Shown here one piece after another: positions 24,997 through 33,576 of a DNA stretch of 64,000 nucleotides. The stretch is taken from positions 4,198,501 to 4,262,500 of the forward strand of contig NZ_WBOF01000001.1 of NCBI RefSeq assembly GCF_009569385.1, read 5' to 3'. Made by a program: the position numbers and the translations under genes. Numbering within the stretch: position 1 is the first letter of the stretch; every line of letters begins with the position of its first letter. The notes under the pieces are model-generated. The model saw nothing but the letters and a program-made list of their open reading frames with translations. It had not been told where the DNA came from and made no database searches. Source of the stretch: Streptomyces kaniharaensis (GTDB taxonomy: Bacteria > Actinomycetota > Actinomycetes > Streptomycetales > Streptomycetaceae).

Positions 24997-26157
24997 GTGA
25001 CCGGGTGGTACTGGACCCGCTGGCCGTCCCGCGAGGGGCTGGAGCGCGACGCCGAGAGCCGGCCGCGCCGGGTCCTCACCCTGCTCGGGCGGATCGTGCT
25101 GCTCGTCACCGTCACCTGGGGGACGTTCTCCGACGGCCGTTACCACGGCTGGGCGGTCGCGGCCGTCGCCACCGGACTGGTCGCCGTGGTGGGGCTGAGC
25201 ACCCTGTACCTGCGCGCCACGCGGGAACAGCGGCTGGCGTCCTCGCTCGTCACAGCCGCCGCGCTGCTCGGTGTCGCCTGGCTGGCCGACTGGGGCCAGG
25301 CCTACCCGCTGGCCGACTTCACCTGGTTCGGGCTGGCCGTGACCGCGTTGGTCCGGCTGCCGCCCGCACCCGCCCTGGCCGTCGCGGCGGCGGCGCTGGG
25401 CTCCTACACCGCGGTCAGCTGGGCGAGTTGGCTGAGCATCGTCTCATCGGTCGGCGGGCTCACGCTGCTGGGCTTCCTGCTGCGGCTGGACATCGAGGCG
25501 CGCGGCACCGCCCGCCGGCTGCTCGCCCAGGAACGCGCCGCCCGGGCCGCCGAGGCGGAGAGCGTGGCGCTCGCCGAACGGGCCAGGATCGCCCGGGAGA
25601 TCCACGACGTGCTCGCCCACAGCCTCTCCGCGCAGCTCGTCCACCTGGAGGCGGCCCGGCTGATGCTGGACGCCGGCACCGACCGCGAGCAGATCCGCGA
25701 ACGGGTCGTCGCCGCGCGGCGGATGGCCCAGGACGGCCTCGCCGAGACCCGGCAGGCGCTGTCCGCGCTGCGCGGCGAACTCACCCCGGTGGGAGACTTC
25801 CTGGTCGAGCTGACCGGGCGCGAACGGGCCGCGCTCACCGTCACCGGCGCGGCCCGGCCGATCGCCGCCGAGGCCGCGCTGGCGGTGCGGCGCACCGCGC
25901 AGGAGGCGGTGACGAACGTCCGCAAGCACGCGCCAGGTGCCCGGTGCGCCATCGAACTGCGGTACCTGCCGGGCGCGGTGGAGCTGGAGGTGAGCAACAC
26001 CCGGGCGCCGCGCGGCGAAGCGCCCGGGGAGCTGGCGGCCAGCGGCAGCGGGTACGGTCTGCTCGGGATGCGCGAACGCGCGGAACTGCTCGGCGGCACC
26101 CTGCTGGCGGGCCCGGAGGACGGAGGGTGGCGCGTGCTGCTGCGGGTGCCGGCATGA
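24997..26157 (+). CDS. NarL-type sensor histidine kinase
   Basis: A 386-residue kinase with four to six N-terminal membrane helices (residues 25-165), no large extracellular domain, a short coiled coil (about 168-195), then HisKA_3 with REIHDVLAHSLSAQLVHLE (phospho-acceptor about H203) and an HATPase_c domain ending GYGLLGMRERAELLGG. It should phosphorylate the response regulator encoded next, whose gene overlaps its stop. GTG 24997 follows GAGGAG. The signal is unknown; the membrane-embedded sensor suggests an envelope or membrane cue. Confidence 0.92.
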   Translation: MTGWYWTRWPSREGLERDAESRPRRVLTLLGRIVLLVTVTWGTFSDGRYHGWAVAAVATGLVAVVGLSTLYLRATREQRLASSLVTAAALLGVAWLADWGQAYPLADFTWFGLAVTALVRLPPAPALAVAAAALGSYTAVSWASWLSIVSSVGGLTLLGFLLRLDIEARGTARRLLAQERAARAAEAESVALAERARIAREIHDVLAHSLSAQLVHLEAARLMLDAGTDREQIRERVVAARRMAQDGLAETRQALSALRGELTPVGDFLVELTGRERAALTVTGAARPIAAEAALAVRRTAQEAVTNVRKHAPGARCAIELRYLPGAVELEVSNTRAPRGEAPGELAASGSGYGLLGMRERAELLGGTLLAGPEDGGWRVLLRVPA

Positions 26158-26846
26158 CCGGTGAGTCGACCAGAGTGCTGGTCGCGGACGACCAGACGGT
26201 GGTGCGCGAGGGCATCGTGATGCTGCTCGGGCTGCTGCCCGGGATCGAGGTGGTCGGCGCGGCGGCGGACGGGGAGGAGGCCGTTGCCCTCGTGGAGCGG
26301 CATCGCCCCGACGTGGTGCTCATGGACCTGCGGATGCCGCGCTGCGACGGCGTCGAGGCGACCCGGCGGATCCGGGCGGCGCACCCGGAGACCGAGGTCG
26401 TGGTGCTCACGACCTTCGCCGACGACGACTCGCTGTTCCCGGCGCTCCAGGCCGGGGCGCGCGGCTACCTCACCAAGGACGCCGGGGGCGAGGAGATCGC
26501 CCGGGCCATCGCGGACGTGCGCTCGGGCGCGGCCGGGCTCTCGCCCCAGGTCCAACTCCGGCTGCTGGAAAGGCTGTCGGAGACGCCATCCGCAGCCCCG
26601 CCCGAGCAGCCGACCGCGTCCGCCCGGCCGCGGGAGCTGCCCGACGGGTTGACCGCCCGCGAGGCGGAGGTGCTGGCGCTGATCGCCGAGGGGTTCTCCA
26701 ACACCGAGATCGCCCAGCGGCTGTTCGTCAGCCCGGCCACCGTGAAGACGCACATCAACAACCTGTTCGCGAAGACCGGCGTGCGGGACCGCGCGCAGGC
26801 CGTCGCGTACGCCTTCCGACACGGAATCACCGGTACGCAGCAGTAG
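26154..26846 (+). CDS. NarL/LuxR-type response regulator
   Basis: A 230-residue regulator. The receiver domain has the acidic pocket near residue 12 (VADDQ), phospho-acceptor D58 in VVLMDLRMP, and lysine in GYLTKDAG. The LuxR-type helix-turn-helix near residues 165-215 reads LTAREAEVLALIAEGFSNTE then ATVKTHINNLFAKTGV. Start ATG overlaps the kinase stop (ATGA), so the two are translationally coupled. Target genes are unknown; the DUF1453 gene upstream and DUF485/symporter genes downstream are candidates. Confidence 0.95.
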   Translation: MTGESTRVLVADDQTVVREGIVMLLGLLPGIEVVGAAADGEEAVALVERHRPDVVLMDLRMPRCDGVEATRRIRAAHPETEVVVLTTFADDDSLFPALQAGARGYLTKDAGGEEIARAIADVRSGAAGLSPQVQLRLLERLSETPSAAPPEQPTASARPRELPDGLTAREAEVLALIAEGFSNTEIAQRLFVSPATVKTHINNLFAKTGVRDRAQAVAYAFRHGITGTQQ

Positions 26847-26971
26847 TCGGATGAATGTCCGTCGGATGATCGACCCCCTCATCGAGTGAACGTATCTGCA
26901 ATGGCCAAAGACGCTGCTCAGGGGCCCCCATGATGGTTCGGGTCAGAGTGCCCTCCGGTTCAGGAGCAGCA

Positions 26972-27493
26972 GTGCCACAGCAGCAAACAAGCAGTCCCGA
27001 GCAGGGGCAGCAATTCGACTGGTGGGCCGCACCGGTCGCCACCTCCGCCGTCCAGGGGATCGAGGCCGTCCCGTCGGCCCCCGTCCGGACGGAGCAGTTG
27101 GTACCGGCTCAGCCCGCGCCCGTCGCGGCCGTCGTCCCCGCTGTCCTCGCAGTGCCCGCTCCCACCGCGCAAGCCGCCGACAGTACCGAGGTGTACCGGG
27201 CCGTCCAGCGCAGCGAGGTCTTCCAGGAGATCCGCCGCAGCTACCGGGCGTTCGTCTTCCCGGCCAGCTTCGCCTTCCTCGGCTGGTACCTGACGTACGT
27301 CGCCGCCCAGGCCGCCGCGCCCGGCCTGATGCGCACCCCGGTGGCCGGCCCGCTCAACGTCGCCTGGCTGCTCAGCCTGCTGCAGTTCGCCTCCACCTTC
27401 CTGCTCACCTGGCTCTACGCCCGCAACGCCCGCACCAAGCGCGACCGCGCCGCCCGGGGCCTGCGCTGGGACACCCAGGACCAGCTGCGATGA
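26972..27493 (+). CDS. DUF485 membrane protein
   Basis: A 173-residue protein. The first 70 residues are low complexity (Gln, Pro, Ala). The DUF485 domain occupies the C-terminal half with two transmembrane helices around FVFPASFAFLGWYLTYVAA and NVAWLLSLLQFASTFLLTW, then a basic tail. GTG 26972 was chosen because AGGAG lies five bases upstream; ATG codons at 26930 and 26933 are in frame but have no ribosome site. Its stop overlaps the symporter start (ATGA). DUF485 proteins (YjcH type) are regular partners of acetate symporters. Confidence 0.88.
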   Translation: MPQQQTSSPEQGQQFDWWAAPVATSAVQGIEAVPSAPVRTEQLVPAQPAPVAAVVPAVLAVPAPTAQAADSTEVYRAVQRSEVFQEIRRSYRAFVFPASFAFLGWYLTYVAAQAAAPGLMRTPVAGPLNVAWLLSLLQFASTFLLTWLYARNARTKRDRAARGLRWDTQDQLR

Positions 27494-29184
27494 CGACCTC
27501 GATGACAACAGCCACCCCGCCCCCCGTCGCCCCCACCGGCGACCACCACGACCTCGCGATCGTGCTCTTCGCCGTCGTCGTCCTGGTCACCCTCGGGATC
27601 ACCGTGCTGGTCGGCCGCCGTGGCAGCGCCGCCGAGGACTTCTACGCCGGCGGCCGGGACTTCACCCCGTTGCAGAACGGCTTCGCACTCTCCGGCGACT
27701 ACCTCTCCGCCGCCTCCTTCCTCGGCGTCGCCGGGCTGATCGCCCTCTACGGCTACGACGGCGTGCTGTACAGCATCGGCTTCCTGGTCGCCTGGCTGGT
27801 GGTCCTGATGCTGGTCGCCGAACTCGTCCGCAACGCCGGCCGGTACACCCTCGCCGACGTGCTCGCGCTGCGGCTGCGCCGTCGTAGCGTCCGGGCCGCG
27901 GCCGGCGGCGCCAGCGTCGTCGTCACCCTGCTCTACCTGGTCGCCCAGATGGTCGGTGCGGGCTCGCTGATCGCCCTGCTGCTCGGCACCAACAGCGTGC
28001 AGGCCCGGACCTGGAGCATCATCGCGGTCGGCGGCCTGATGATCGTCTACGTCACGGTCGGCGGCATGCGGGCCACCACCTGGATCCAGATCGTCAAGGC
28101 GTTCCTGCTCGTCGTGGGCTCGGTGGTGCTCACCGTGCTGCTGATGGTGCGCTTCCACGGCGACCTCGGCGAACTCGTGCGCCAGGCCGCCCAGCACAGC
28201 GGCGCCGGGCAGCGCTACCTCGAACCCGGGCTCAAGTACGGCACGACCCTCACCAGCCGGCTCGACTTCTTCAGCCTGGGTCTCGCCCTCGTGCTCGGCA
28301 CCGCAGGTCTGCCGCACATCCTGTCCCGCTTCTACACGGTGCCCACCGCCCGGGCCGCCCGCCGTTCCACGGTGTGGGCGATCGGCCTGGTCGGCGGCTT
28401 CTACCTGATGGCGATCGCGCTGGGCCTCGGCGCGACCGCGCTGATCGGTTCGGCGGAGGTCCGGCACGCCAACTCGGCGGGGAACACCGCCGTTCCGCTG
28501 CTGGCCCTGGTGCTTGGCGGCGGCAACGGCAGCACCGGCGGGGTGGTGCTGTTCGCGCTGATCTCCGCGATCGCCTTCGCCACCATCCTCGCCGTCGTCG
28601 CCGGGCTCACCCTGGCTTCCTCGGCCGCCTTCGCCCACGACATCTGGGCCGGTGTCTGGCGCGGCCGGCCGCGGCGCCGGCGTCGGCGCGCCGATGCAGC
28701 CCCGGCCTCCCGGCTCTCGGGCGAGGGAGACGTCAGCGAGCAGCAGGAGGTCGTCGTCGCCCGGATCGCCGCCGTCGGCATCGGCGCGGCGGCGATCGTG
28801 ATCAGCCTCTACGCACAGCACCTGAACGTCGCCTTCCTGGTCGGCCTGGCCTTCGCGGTGGCCGCGTCCGCGAACCTGCCGGTGCTGCTGTACAGCCTGT
28901 TCTGGCGGCGGTTCACCGCCCGCGGCGCGATCTGGTCGGTGTACGGCGGACTGATCCCGGCCATCGTGCTGGTGACCTTCTCACCCGTCGTGTCCGGTAC
29001 CAAGGAGGCGCTCTTCCCCGGCGTCGACTTCCACTGGTTCCCGCTGGAGAACCCCGGCATCATCTCCATCCCGCTCGGCTTCCTGGCCGGCTGGATCGGG
29101 ACGCTCATCTCGCCCGAACCGGCCGACGCGGATCGCTTCGCCGAGCTGGAGGTGCGCGCCCTCACCGGTGCGGGCGCGGTCTGA
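27490..29184 (+). CDS. actP: Sodium:solute symporter, acetate permease (ActP) type
   Basis: A 564-residue transporter of the SSS family with about 13 membrane helices, predicted to take up acetate or another short monocarboxylate with sodium or protons. Typical landmarks are DFYAGGRDFTPLQNGFALSG and DYLSAASFLGVAGLIALYGY near residues 50-90, and GTAGLPHILSRFYTVP near 275. The cytoplasmic loop near residue 400 is very arginine-rich (GRPRRRRRRADA). It is coupled to the DUF485 gene, as in known acetate permease operons. Substrate is inferred from family and partner; a strong hairpin follows. Confidence 0.9.
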   Translation: MTTSMTTATPPPVAPTGDHHDLAIVLFAVVVLVTLGITVLVGRRGSAAEDFYAGGRDFTPLQNGFALSGDYLSAASFLGVAGLIALYGYDGVLYSIGFLVAWLVVLMLVAELVRNAGRYTLADVLALRLRRRSVRAAAGGASVVVTLLYLVAQMVGAGSLIALLLGTNSVQARTWSIIAVGGLMIVYVTVGGMRATTWIQIVKAFLLVVGSVVLTVLLMVRFHGDLGELVRQAAQHSGAGQRYLEPGLKYGTTLTSRLDFFSLGLALVLGTAGLPHILSRFYTVPTARAARRSTVWAIGLVGGFYLMAIALGLGATALIGSAEVRHANSAGNTAVPLLALVLGGGNGSTGGVVLFALISAIAFATILAVVAGLTLASSAAFAHDIWAGVWRGRPRRRRRRADAAPASRLSGEGDVSEQQEVVVARIAAVGIGAAAIVISLYAQHLNVAFLVGLAFAVAASANLPVLLYSLFWRRFTARGAIWSVYGGLIPAIVLVTFSPVVSGTKEALFPGVDFHWFPLENPGIISIPLGFLAGWIGTLISPEPADADRFAELEVRALTGAGAV

Positions 29185-29194
29185 GCCGTGCCCC

Positions 29195-29232
29195 GGGGAA
29201 CCCCGGCGGGCCTGGGGCCGCCGGGGTTCCCC
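29195..29232. terminator. Terminator after the symporter gene
   Basis: Perfect 15-base stem GGGGAACCCCGGCGG (29195-29209) / CCGCCGGGGTTCCCC (29218-29232), 8-base loop, between convergent genes. Confidence 0.92.
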
Positions 29233-29274
29233 CATGTCCAGCGGCCGTGGTTCAGCGGGTTCACCGGCCGTGGT

Positions 29275-29964
29275 TCACCGGCCGCGCGTGGCCAGCCCGT
29301 ACCGGTGCTCCGGCCGACCGGTGTCGCCGTAGCGCAGCGTCAGCCGCAGCCGGCTGTCGCGCTCCAGCTGCTTGAGATAGCGCTGCGCCGTCGACCGGCT
29401 CAGCCCGGTGGCGTCCGCCACCTCCTGCGCCGACAGCGGACGGCCCGCCTTCCGCAGCACGCCCAGCACCAGGTCGGTGGTCGGCGCGGAGTGGCCCTTC
29501 GGCAGCGGACCGGCCGGGGAGACGGCGCTGCGCAGTGTGGCGAACAGCCGGTCCACCTCGTCCTGGCCCGCCTCCCGGGCCGGTGCGGCCAGTGCGTGCC
29601 GCAGCTGCGCGTACGCGACGAGCTTCTCCCGCAGCCCGGCGAACGTGAACGGCTTGACGAGGTACTGGAGCGCGCCGTGCTGCATCGCCGCGTGCACCGT
29701 CGACACGTCCCGGGCAGCCGTCACCATCATCACGTCGCACGGTACCTGCCGCTCCCGCAGGCGGCGTACCAGGGCGAGGCCCGTCTCGTCCGGCAGGTGG
29801 TGGTCGAGCAGCAGCAGGTCGACCGGGCGGCGCTCCAGCGTGGCCAGCGCCTCACCGGCCGAGTGTGCCGTGCCCGTCACCCGGAACCCCGGCACCTTGG
29901 CCACGTAGGCGGCGTGCACGTCCGCGACCCGGAAGTCGTCGTCCACCACGAGTACGTCGATCAT
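29275..29964 (-). CDS. CitB/DcuR-type response regulator
   Basis: A 229-residue regulator. The receiver domain has DDD at residues 8-10, phospho-acceptor D54 in LLLLDHHLP, and the lysine in YLVKPF. The C-terminal helix-turn-helix, GRPLSAQEVADATGLSRSTA then QRYLKQLERDSRL, is the CitB/DcuR type rather than LuxR. ATG 29964 overlaps the kinase stop, so the pair is coupled with the kinase first. Its probable targets are the divergent ABC importer at 31777-34635 or the convergent symporter; CitB-type systems usually control uptake of organic acids. Confidence 0.92.
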   Translation of the reverse strand: MIDVLVVDDDFRVADVHAAYVAKVPGFRVTGTAHSAGEALATLERRPVDLLLLDHHLPDETGLALVRRLRERQVPCDVMMVTAARDVSTVHAAMQHGALQYLVKPFTFAGLREKLVAYAQLRHALAAPAREAGQDEVDRLFATLRSAVSPAGPLPKGHSAPTTDLVLGVLRKAGRPLSAQEVADATGLSRSTAQRYLKQLERDSRLRLTLRYGDTGRPEHRYGLATRGR

Positions 29965-31559
29965 CACGCCTCCACGAGTCGCTGGGTGAGCAGGGCCTCC
30001 GGCAGCTCGACCGTGAACCGGGCGCCGCCCAGCGGCCCCGCGTCGAGCACGATCCGGCCGCCGGTGCGCTCGACCAGCCGCCGCACCATCGCCAGCCCGA
30101 GCCCGCGCGGCCGGTGCGCGGGCGCGTCCTTGCTGGTCCACCCCTCCTCGAAGACCTGCTCGCGCAGCTCCTCCGGCACGCCCGGGCCGCTGTCCGCGAC
30201 CTCCACCAGCAGCGTGGAGCCGGCCGCCGCCAGCGTCACCTCCACCCGGCCGCCCCCGCCCGGCGCCACCGCGTCCACCGCGTTGTCGATCAGATTGCCG
30301 AGCACCGTCACCAGTGCCCGCGCGTCCACCACCGCATCCGGCAGGTGTGCCGCCGGGGCCAGCAGCAGGCGCACCCCGCGCTCGCCCGCCACCGCCGACT
30401 TGCCCGCCAGCAGCGCCGCCACGTGCGGGTCCTGTACCTGCTCGGCGATCCGCGCCGCGACCGCCGCGTGCGAACCGGACTGCTCCGAGATGAACGCCAC
30501 TGCCTGCTCGTGCCGGCCCAGCTCCAGCAGGCCCAGCAGCGTGTGCATCCGGTTGGCATGCTCGTGGTCCTGCGCCCGCAGCGCCTCGGTCAGGCTGCGG
30601 GTGGTGTCGAGCTCCCGCACCAGCGACTCCAGTTCGGTGCGGTCGCGCAGCGTCACGACCGCGCCGCCCTCGGCCGTGGTCATGCGGTTCACCACCAGCA
30701 CCCGGTCGTCGCGGACGGCCGGCAGGTCGGCTCCGGTGATCCGCCCGGTCAGTACGTCCGCGAGCCGCCCCGGCGGCAGCACCGCGTCGATCGGACGGCC
30801 GGTGCAGCCCTCGGGCAGGCTCAGCAGCCTGACCGCCTCGTCGTTCGCCAGCCGGATCCGGCCGCGTTCGTCCAGCGCCACCATGCCCTCGCGGATGCCG
30901 TGCAGCATCGCCTCCCGCTCCACGAGCAGCGCCGAGATGTCGGCCAGCGCGATGTTGTGCGTGCGGCGCTTCAACCGTCGGGCCAGGGCGAGCGTGGCGA
31001 CCGTCCCCGCGGCCAGGCCGGCGCCCGCGCACAGCAGGATCCCGGTCAGCATCTTCAGCAGGCGGCGGCGGATCGAGTCGTCGCTGATGCCCACCGACAC
31101 CTCGCCGACGATCCGGCCGTCCGCGACCCGCAGCGGCACCTTGCCGCGTGCGGTGCGCCCCAGCGTGCCCTCCTGGATCGCGGTCACGCTGCGCCCGCTG
31201 AGCGCGGGCTCCGGGTCGGTGCTGACTCGGTGGCCGATCCGGCCCGGATCGGTGTGCGAGAGCCGGATCCCGTCCAGGTCGGTGACCACGACGAAGCTGG
31301 CGCCGGTGGCCAGCCGGATCTGCTCGGCGTTGCGCTGCGCGGTCGCCGAGTCGCGGGTCTCGGCAGCCCGGGCGATCACCTCGTCGGTGGCGGTGGCCTG
31401 GGCGATCGACAGCGCGCGCTGCATCGCGTCGTGGTCCAGCTCGCTGCTGACCGGAGCCAGGAACAGCCCGGCGGTCACCGCGGTGACACCGACGGTGACG
31501 ACGGTCTGGCTCAGCAGCAGCTGCGCGAAGACCCGGCGGGGCCAGCGGGGCAGCTTCAT
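29964..31559 (-). CDS. CitA/DcuS-type sensor histidine kinase
   Basis: A 531-residue membrane kinase. It has an N-terminal helix (about 12-35), an extracytoplasmic PASTA-free PAS-like sensor domain (about 40-170) with ATGASFVVVTDLDGIRLSHT, a second helix (about 180-200), a cytoplasmic PAS (about 215-325), the H-box DHEHANRMHTLLGLLELG and a HATPase domain with NLIDNAVDAV and GLGLAMVRRLVE. ATG 31559 is preceded by GAGAGGAGG. This layout senses small extracellular ligands such as citrate or dicarboxylates in the known family. It is divergent from an ABC importer operon. Confidence 0.93.
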   Translation of the reverse strand: MKLPRWPRRVFAQLLLSQTVVTVGVTAVTAGLFLAPVSSELDHDAMQRALSIAQATATDEVIARAAETRDSATAQRNAEQIRLATGASFVVVTDLDGIRLSHTDPGRIGHRVSTDPEPALSGRSVTAIQEGTLGRTARGKVPLRVADGRIVGEVSVGISDDSIRRRLLKMLTGILLCAGAGLAAGTVATLALARRLKRRTHNIALADISALLVEREAMLHGIREGMVALDERGRIRLANDEAVRLLSLPEGCTGRPIDAVLPPGRLADVLTGRITGADLPAVRDDRVLVVNRMTTAEGGAVVTLRDRTELESLVRELDTTRSLTEALRAQDHEHANRMHTLLGLLELGRHEQAVAFISEQSGSHAAVAARIAEQVQDPHVAALLAGKSAVAGERGVRLLLAPAAHLPDAVVDARALVTVLGNLIDNAVDAVAPGGGGRVEVTLAAAGSTLLVEVADSGPGVPEELREQVFEEGWTSKDAPAHRPRGLGLAMVRRLVERTGGRIVLDAGPLGGARFTVELPEALLTQRLVEA

Positions 31560-31776
31560 CCGGGCCTCCTCTCGGCGGCTTCGGGTCCATGCGGGCGGGG
31601 GTCGGGACACCCTACGTTTCCCGCGTGTTTCTGTCAGCCGCGTCCCCGCAGTTGTAGCGGAAGCAAAACGAGCAGAACAGCCCTCAACGCGGAGAAGCCG
31701 CAGTACGCCGAGAAGCCTCCCGCCGGGGCCGGGCCCGCTCCTACCTTCCTGGGCAAGCACAGACCCGGAGGTCACC
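31560..31776. promoter_or_regulatory. Divergent promoter region, sensor kinase / ABC importer
   Basis: 217 bases between the kinase start and a small ORF. The centre (31610-31680) is less GC-rich and includes TGTTTCTG and CAGAACA, an imperfect inverted pair about 40 bases apart. It should carry both promoters and the response-regulator site. Confidence 0.45.
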
Positions 31777-31872
31777 ATGAGCGAGCGCAGCGAGCCGATC
31801 ATCACGAAGTGCCGATCCTGCGAGGCACCCGCCGAGCGGTCGGGACACCGCAGGCGGGAGGCGGGGGCATGA
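31777..31872 (+). CDS. Small CxxC ORF coupled to the ABC importer
   Basis: A 31-codon frame, too short for most annotations. ATG 31777 has an excellent GGAGG five bases upstream, and its stop overlaps the ATG of the ABC ATPase (ATGA at 31869-31872). The peptide is charged with one KCRSC motif and a basic tail (GHRRREAGA). It may be a true small protein, perhaps metal- or redox-binding, or a leader that couples translation. The ATPase gene itself relies on a GGCGGGAGGCGGGGGC stretch inside this ORF as ribosome site. Confidence 0.6.
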   Translation: MSERSEPIITKCRSCEAPAERSGHRRREAGA

Positions 31873-32678
31873 GCACCACGCCGGCGATCGAGCTGACCGG
31901 CGCCACCAAACGGTTCCGCACCCCGTCCGGGGCCCTGCACACCGCCGTCCGCGATCTCCATCTGAGCGTGGCCCAGGGCGAGTTCGTCGCCGTCGTCGGA
32001 CCGACCGGCTGTGGCAAGTCCACCACGCTGACCCTGGTCAGCGGCCTGGAGGAGCCTACCGAGGGCGAGGTCCGGGTGTACGGCGAGCCGGTCCGCGGGA
32101 TCAGCCCCAAGGTCGGCTTCGTCTTCCAGCAGGATGCCGTCTTCCCCTGGCGCACCGTCCTGTCCAACGTCATGGCCGGCCCCCGCTTCCGCGGAGTGCC
32201 CGCCGCCGAGGCCAGGCAGCGCGCCCGGGACTGGCTGGGCCGGGTCGGCCTCGGCGCCTTCGAGGACCGCTACCCGCACCAGCTGTCCGGCGGTATGCGC
32301 AAGCGCGTCGCGCTCGCCCAGACCTTCGTCAACGACCCGGACATCCTGCTGATGGACGAGCCGTTCTCGGCACTGGACGTGCAGACCCGCGCACTGATGT
32401 CCGACCAGCTGATGGAGCTGTGGGCCGGCACGGGCTCGTCGGTCGTCTTCGTCACCCACGACCTCGACGAGGCCATCGCGCTCGCCGACCGGGTCGTCGT
32501 CATGACCGCCGGACCGGCCACCGTCAAGGAGATCTTCACCGTCGACCTGCCGCGACCGCGCACCGTGGAGGCCGTCCGGCTGGAGCCGAGGTTCGTCGAG
32601 CTGTACCGCGAGATCTGGACCTCGCTCGGCGAAGAGGTCCGCATCACCAGGGAGAGAGGAGCGGGTCGTGCCGCCTGA
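31869..32678 (+). CDS. ABC importer ATPase (nitrate/sulfonate/taurine type)
   Basis: A 269-residue ATPase that powers an importer. Walker A GPTGCGKST near residue 45, Q-loop FVFQQDAVFPWRTV, signature LSGGMRKRVALAQ, Walker B ILLMDEPFSALD and the switch HDLDEA are all intact, in the SsuB/TauB/NrtD pattern. The gene overlaps the small ORF upstream and the permease downstream. The substrate is one of the compounds carried by this family: nitrate, sulfonate, or a thiamine-pyrimidine precursor. Confidence 0.93.
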   Translation: MSTTPAIELTGATKRFRTPSGALHTAVRDLHLSVAQGEFVAVVGPTGCGKSTTLTLVSGLEEPTEGEVRVYGEPVRGISPKVGFVFQQDAVFPWRTVLSNVMAGPRFRGVPAAEARQRARDWLGRVGLGAFEDRYPHQLSGGMRKRVALAQTFVNDPDILLMDEPFSALDVQTRALMSDQLMELWAGTGSSVVFVTHDLDEAIALADRVVVMTAGPATVKEIFTVDLPRPRTVEAVRLEPRFVELYREIWTSLGEEVRITRERGAGRAA

Positions 32679-33543
32679 GACCGCGCCGGCCGTCGCCGGC
32701 AAGCCCCCGGCGGCCGCCCCCGCCACCCGTACCGAGGCCCGCGAACGGGCCGCCCGCAACCGGAAGTTGGGCGTCCTCGGCGCCCGGATCGCGGTCCTGC
32801 TCGGCTTCCTCGGGCTCTGGGAGGTCTGCGCCCGCACCGGCGTCGTCGACCCGTTCAACTTCTCGCAGCCGTCGAGGATCTGGGACCAGATCTGGCAGTG
32901 GGTCACCCACGGCACCGCGCAGGGCTCGCTCGGCGAGCAGATTGGCTACACCCTCTACGAGGCCCTCACCGGCTGGGTGATCGGCGTCACCGGTGGTGTC
33001 CTGCTCGGCATCGCGCTGGGCCGGATCCGGTTCCTGGCCGACGTGTTCGGGCCCTACATCAAGGTGCTCAACGCCATTCCGCGCATCGTCCTCGCCCCGA
33101 TCTTCCTGATCTGGTTCGGCCTCGGCCCGGCCTCCAAGGTCGCCTCCGCCGTCGTGCTGGTGTTCTTCCCGGTGTTCTTCAACGCCTTCCAGGGTGCCCG
33201 CGAGGTGGACCGCAACCTCGTCGCCAATGCCCGCATCCTCGGCGCGGACAACCGCAAGGTCACCCTCCAGGTGGTCATCCCCGCCGCCACCACTTGGATC
33301 TTCACCAGCCTGCACGTCAGCTTCGGCTTCGCGCTGATCGGCGCCATCGTCGGCGAGTACATCGGCGCCACCAAGGGCCTCGGCCTGCTCGTCGCCGCCG
33401 CCCAGGGCACCTTCAACGCGGCCGGCGTGTACGCCGCCATGACCATCCTCGCCGTCGTCGCGCTGCTCACCGAGGGGCTGCTGACCTTCGCCGAGAAGAA
33501 GCTGTTCCGCTGGAAGCCCGCCGACGCGGGCGACGGCCGCTGA
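32668..33543 (+). CDS. ABC importer permease (SsuC/TauC type)
   Basis: A 291-residue membrane protein with about six helices after a disordered N-terminus (residues 1-40). The EAA-type loop is visible as FQGAREVDRNLVANARILGA near residue 175. GTG 32668 lies inside the end of the ATPase gene, overlapping by 11 bases, so they are co-translated. Together with the ATPase and the binding lipoprotein it completes an importer. Confidence 0.93.
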   Translation: MPPETAPAVAGKPPAAAPATRTEARERAARNRKLGVLGARIAVLLGFLGLWEVCARTGVVDPFNFSQPSRIWDQIWQWVTHGTAQGSLGEQIGYTLYEALTGWVIGVTGGVLLGIALGRIRFLADVFGPYIKVLNAIPRIVLAPIFLIWFGLGPASKVASAVVLVFFPVFFNAFQGAREVDRNLVANARILGADNRKVTLQVVIPAATTWIFTSLHVSFGFALIGAIVGEYIGATKGLGLLVAAAQGTFNAAGVYAAMTILAVVALLTEGLLTFAEKKLFRWKPADAGDGR

Positions 33544-33576
33544 ACCCGAACCCGTAGTAGAGAGGTACCCCCACCC

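Noticed and set aside
29250..29279. PhoP (PHO) box from repeated GTTCACC
   Set aside because: The repeats are 9 and 14 bases apart rather than 11, and they lie at the 3' end of a gene, not in a promoter.
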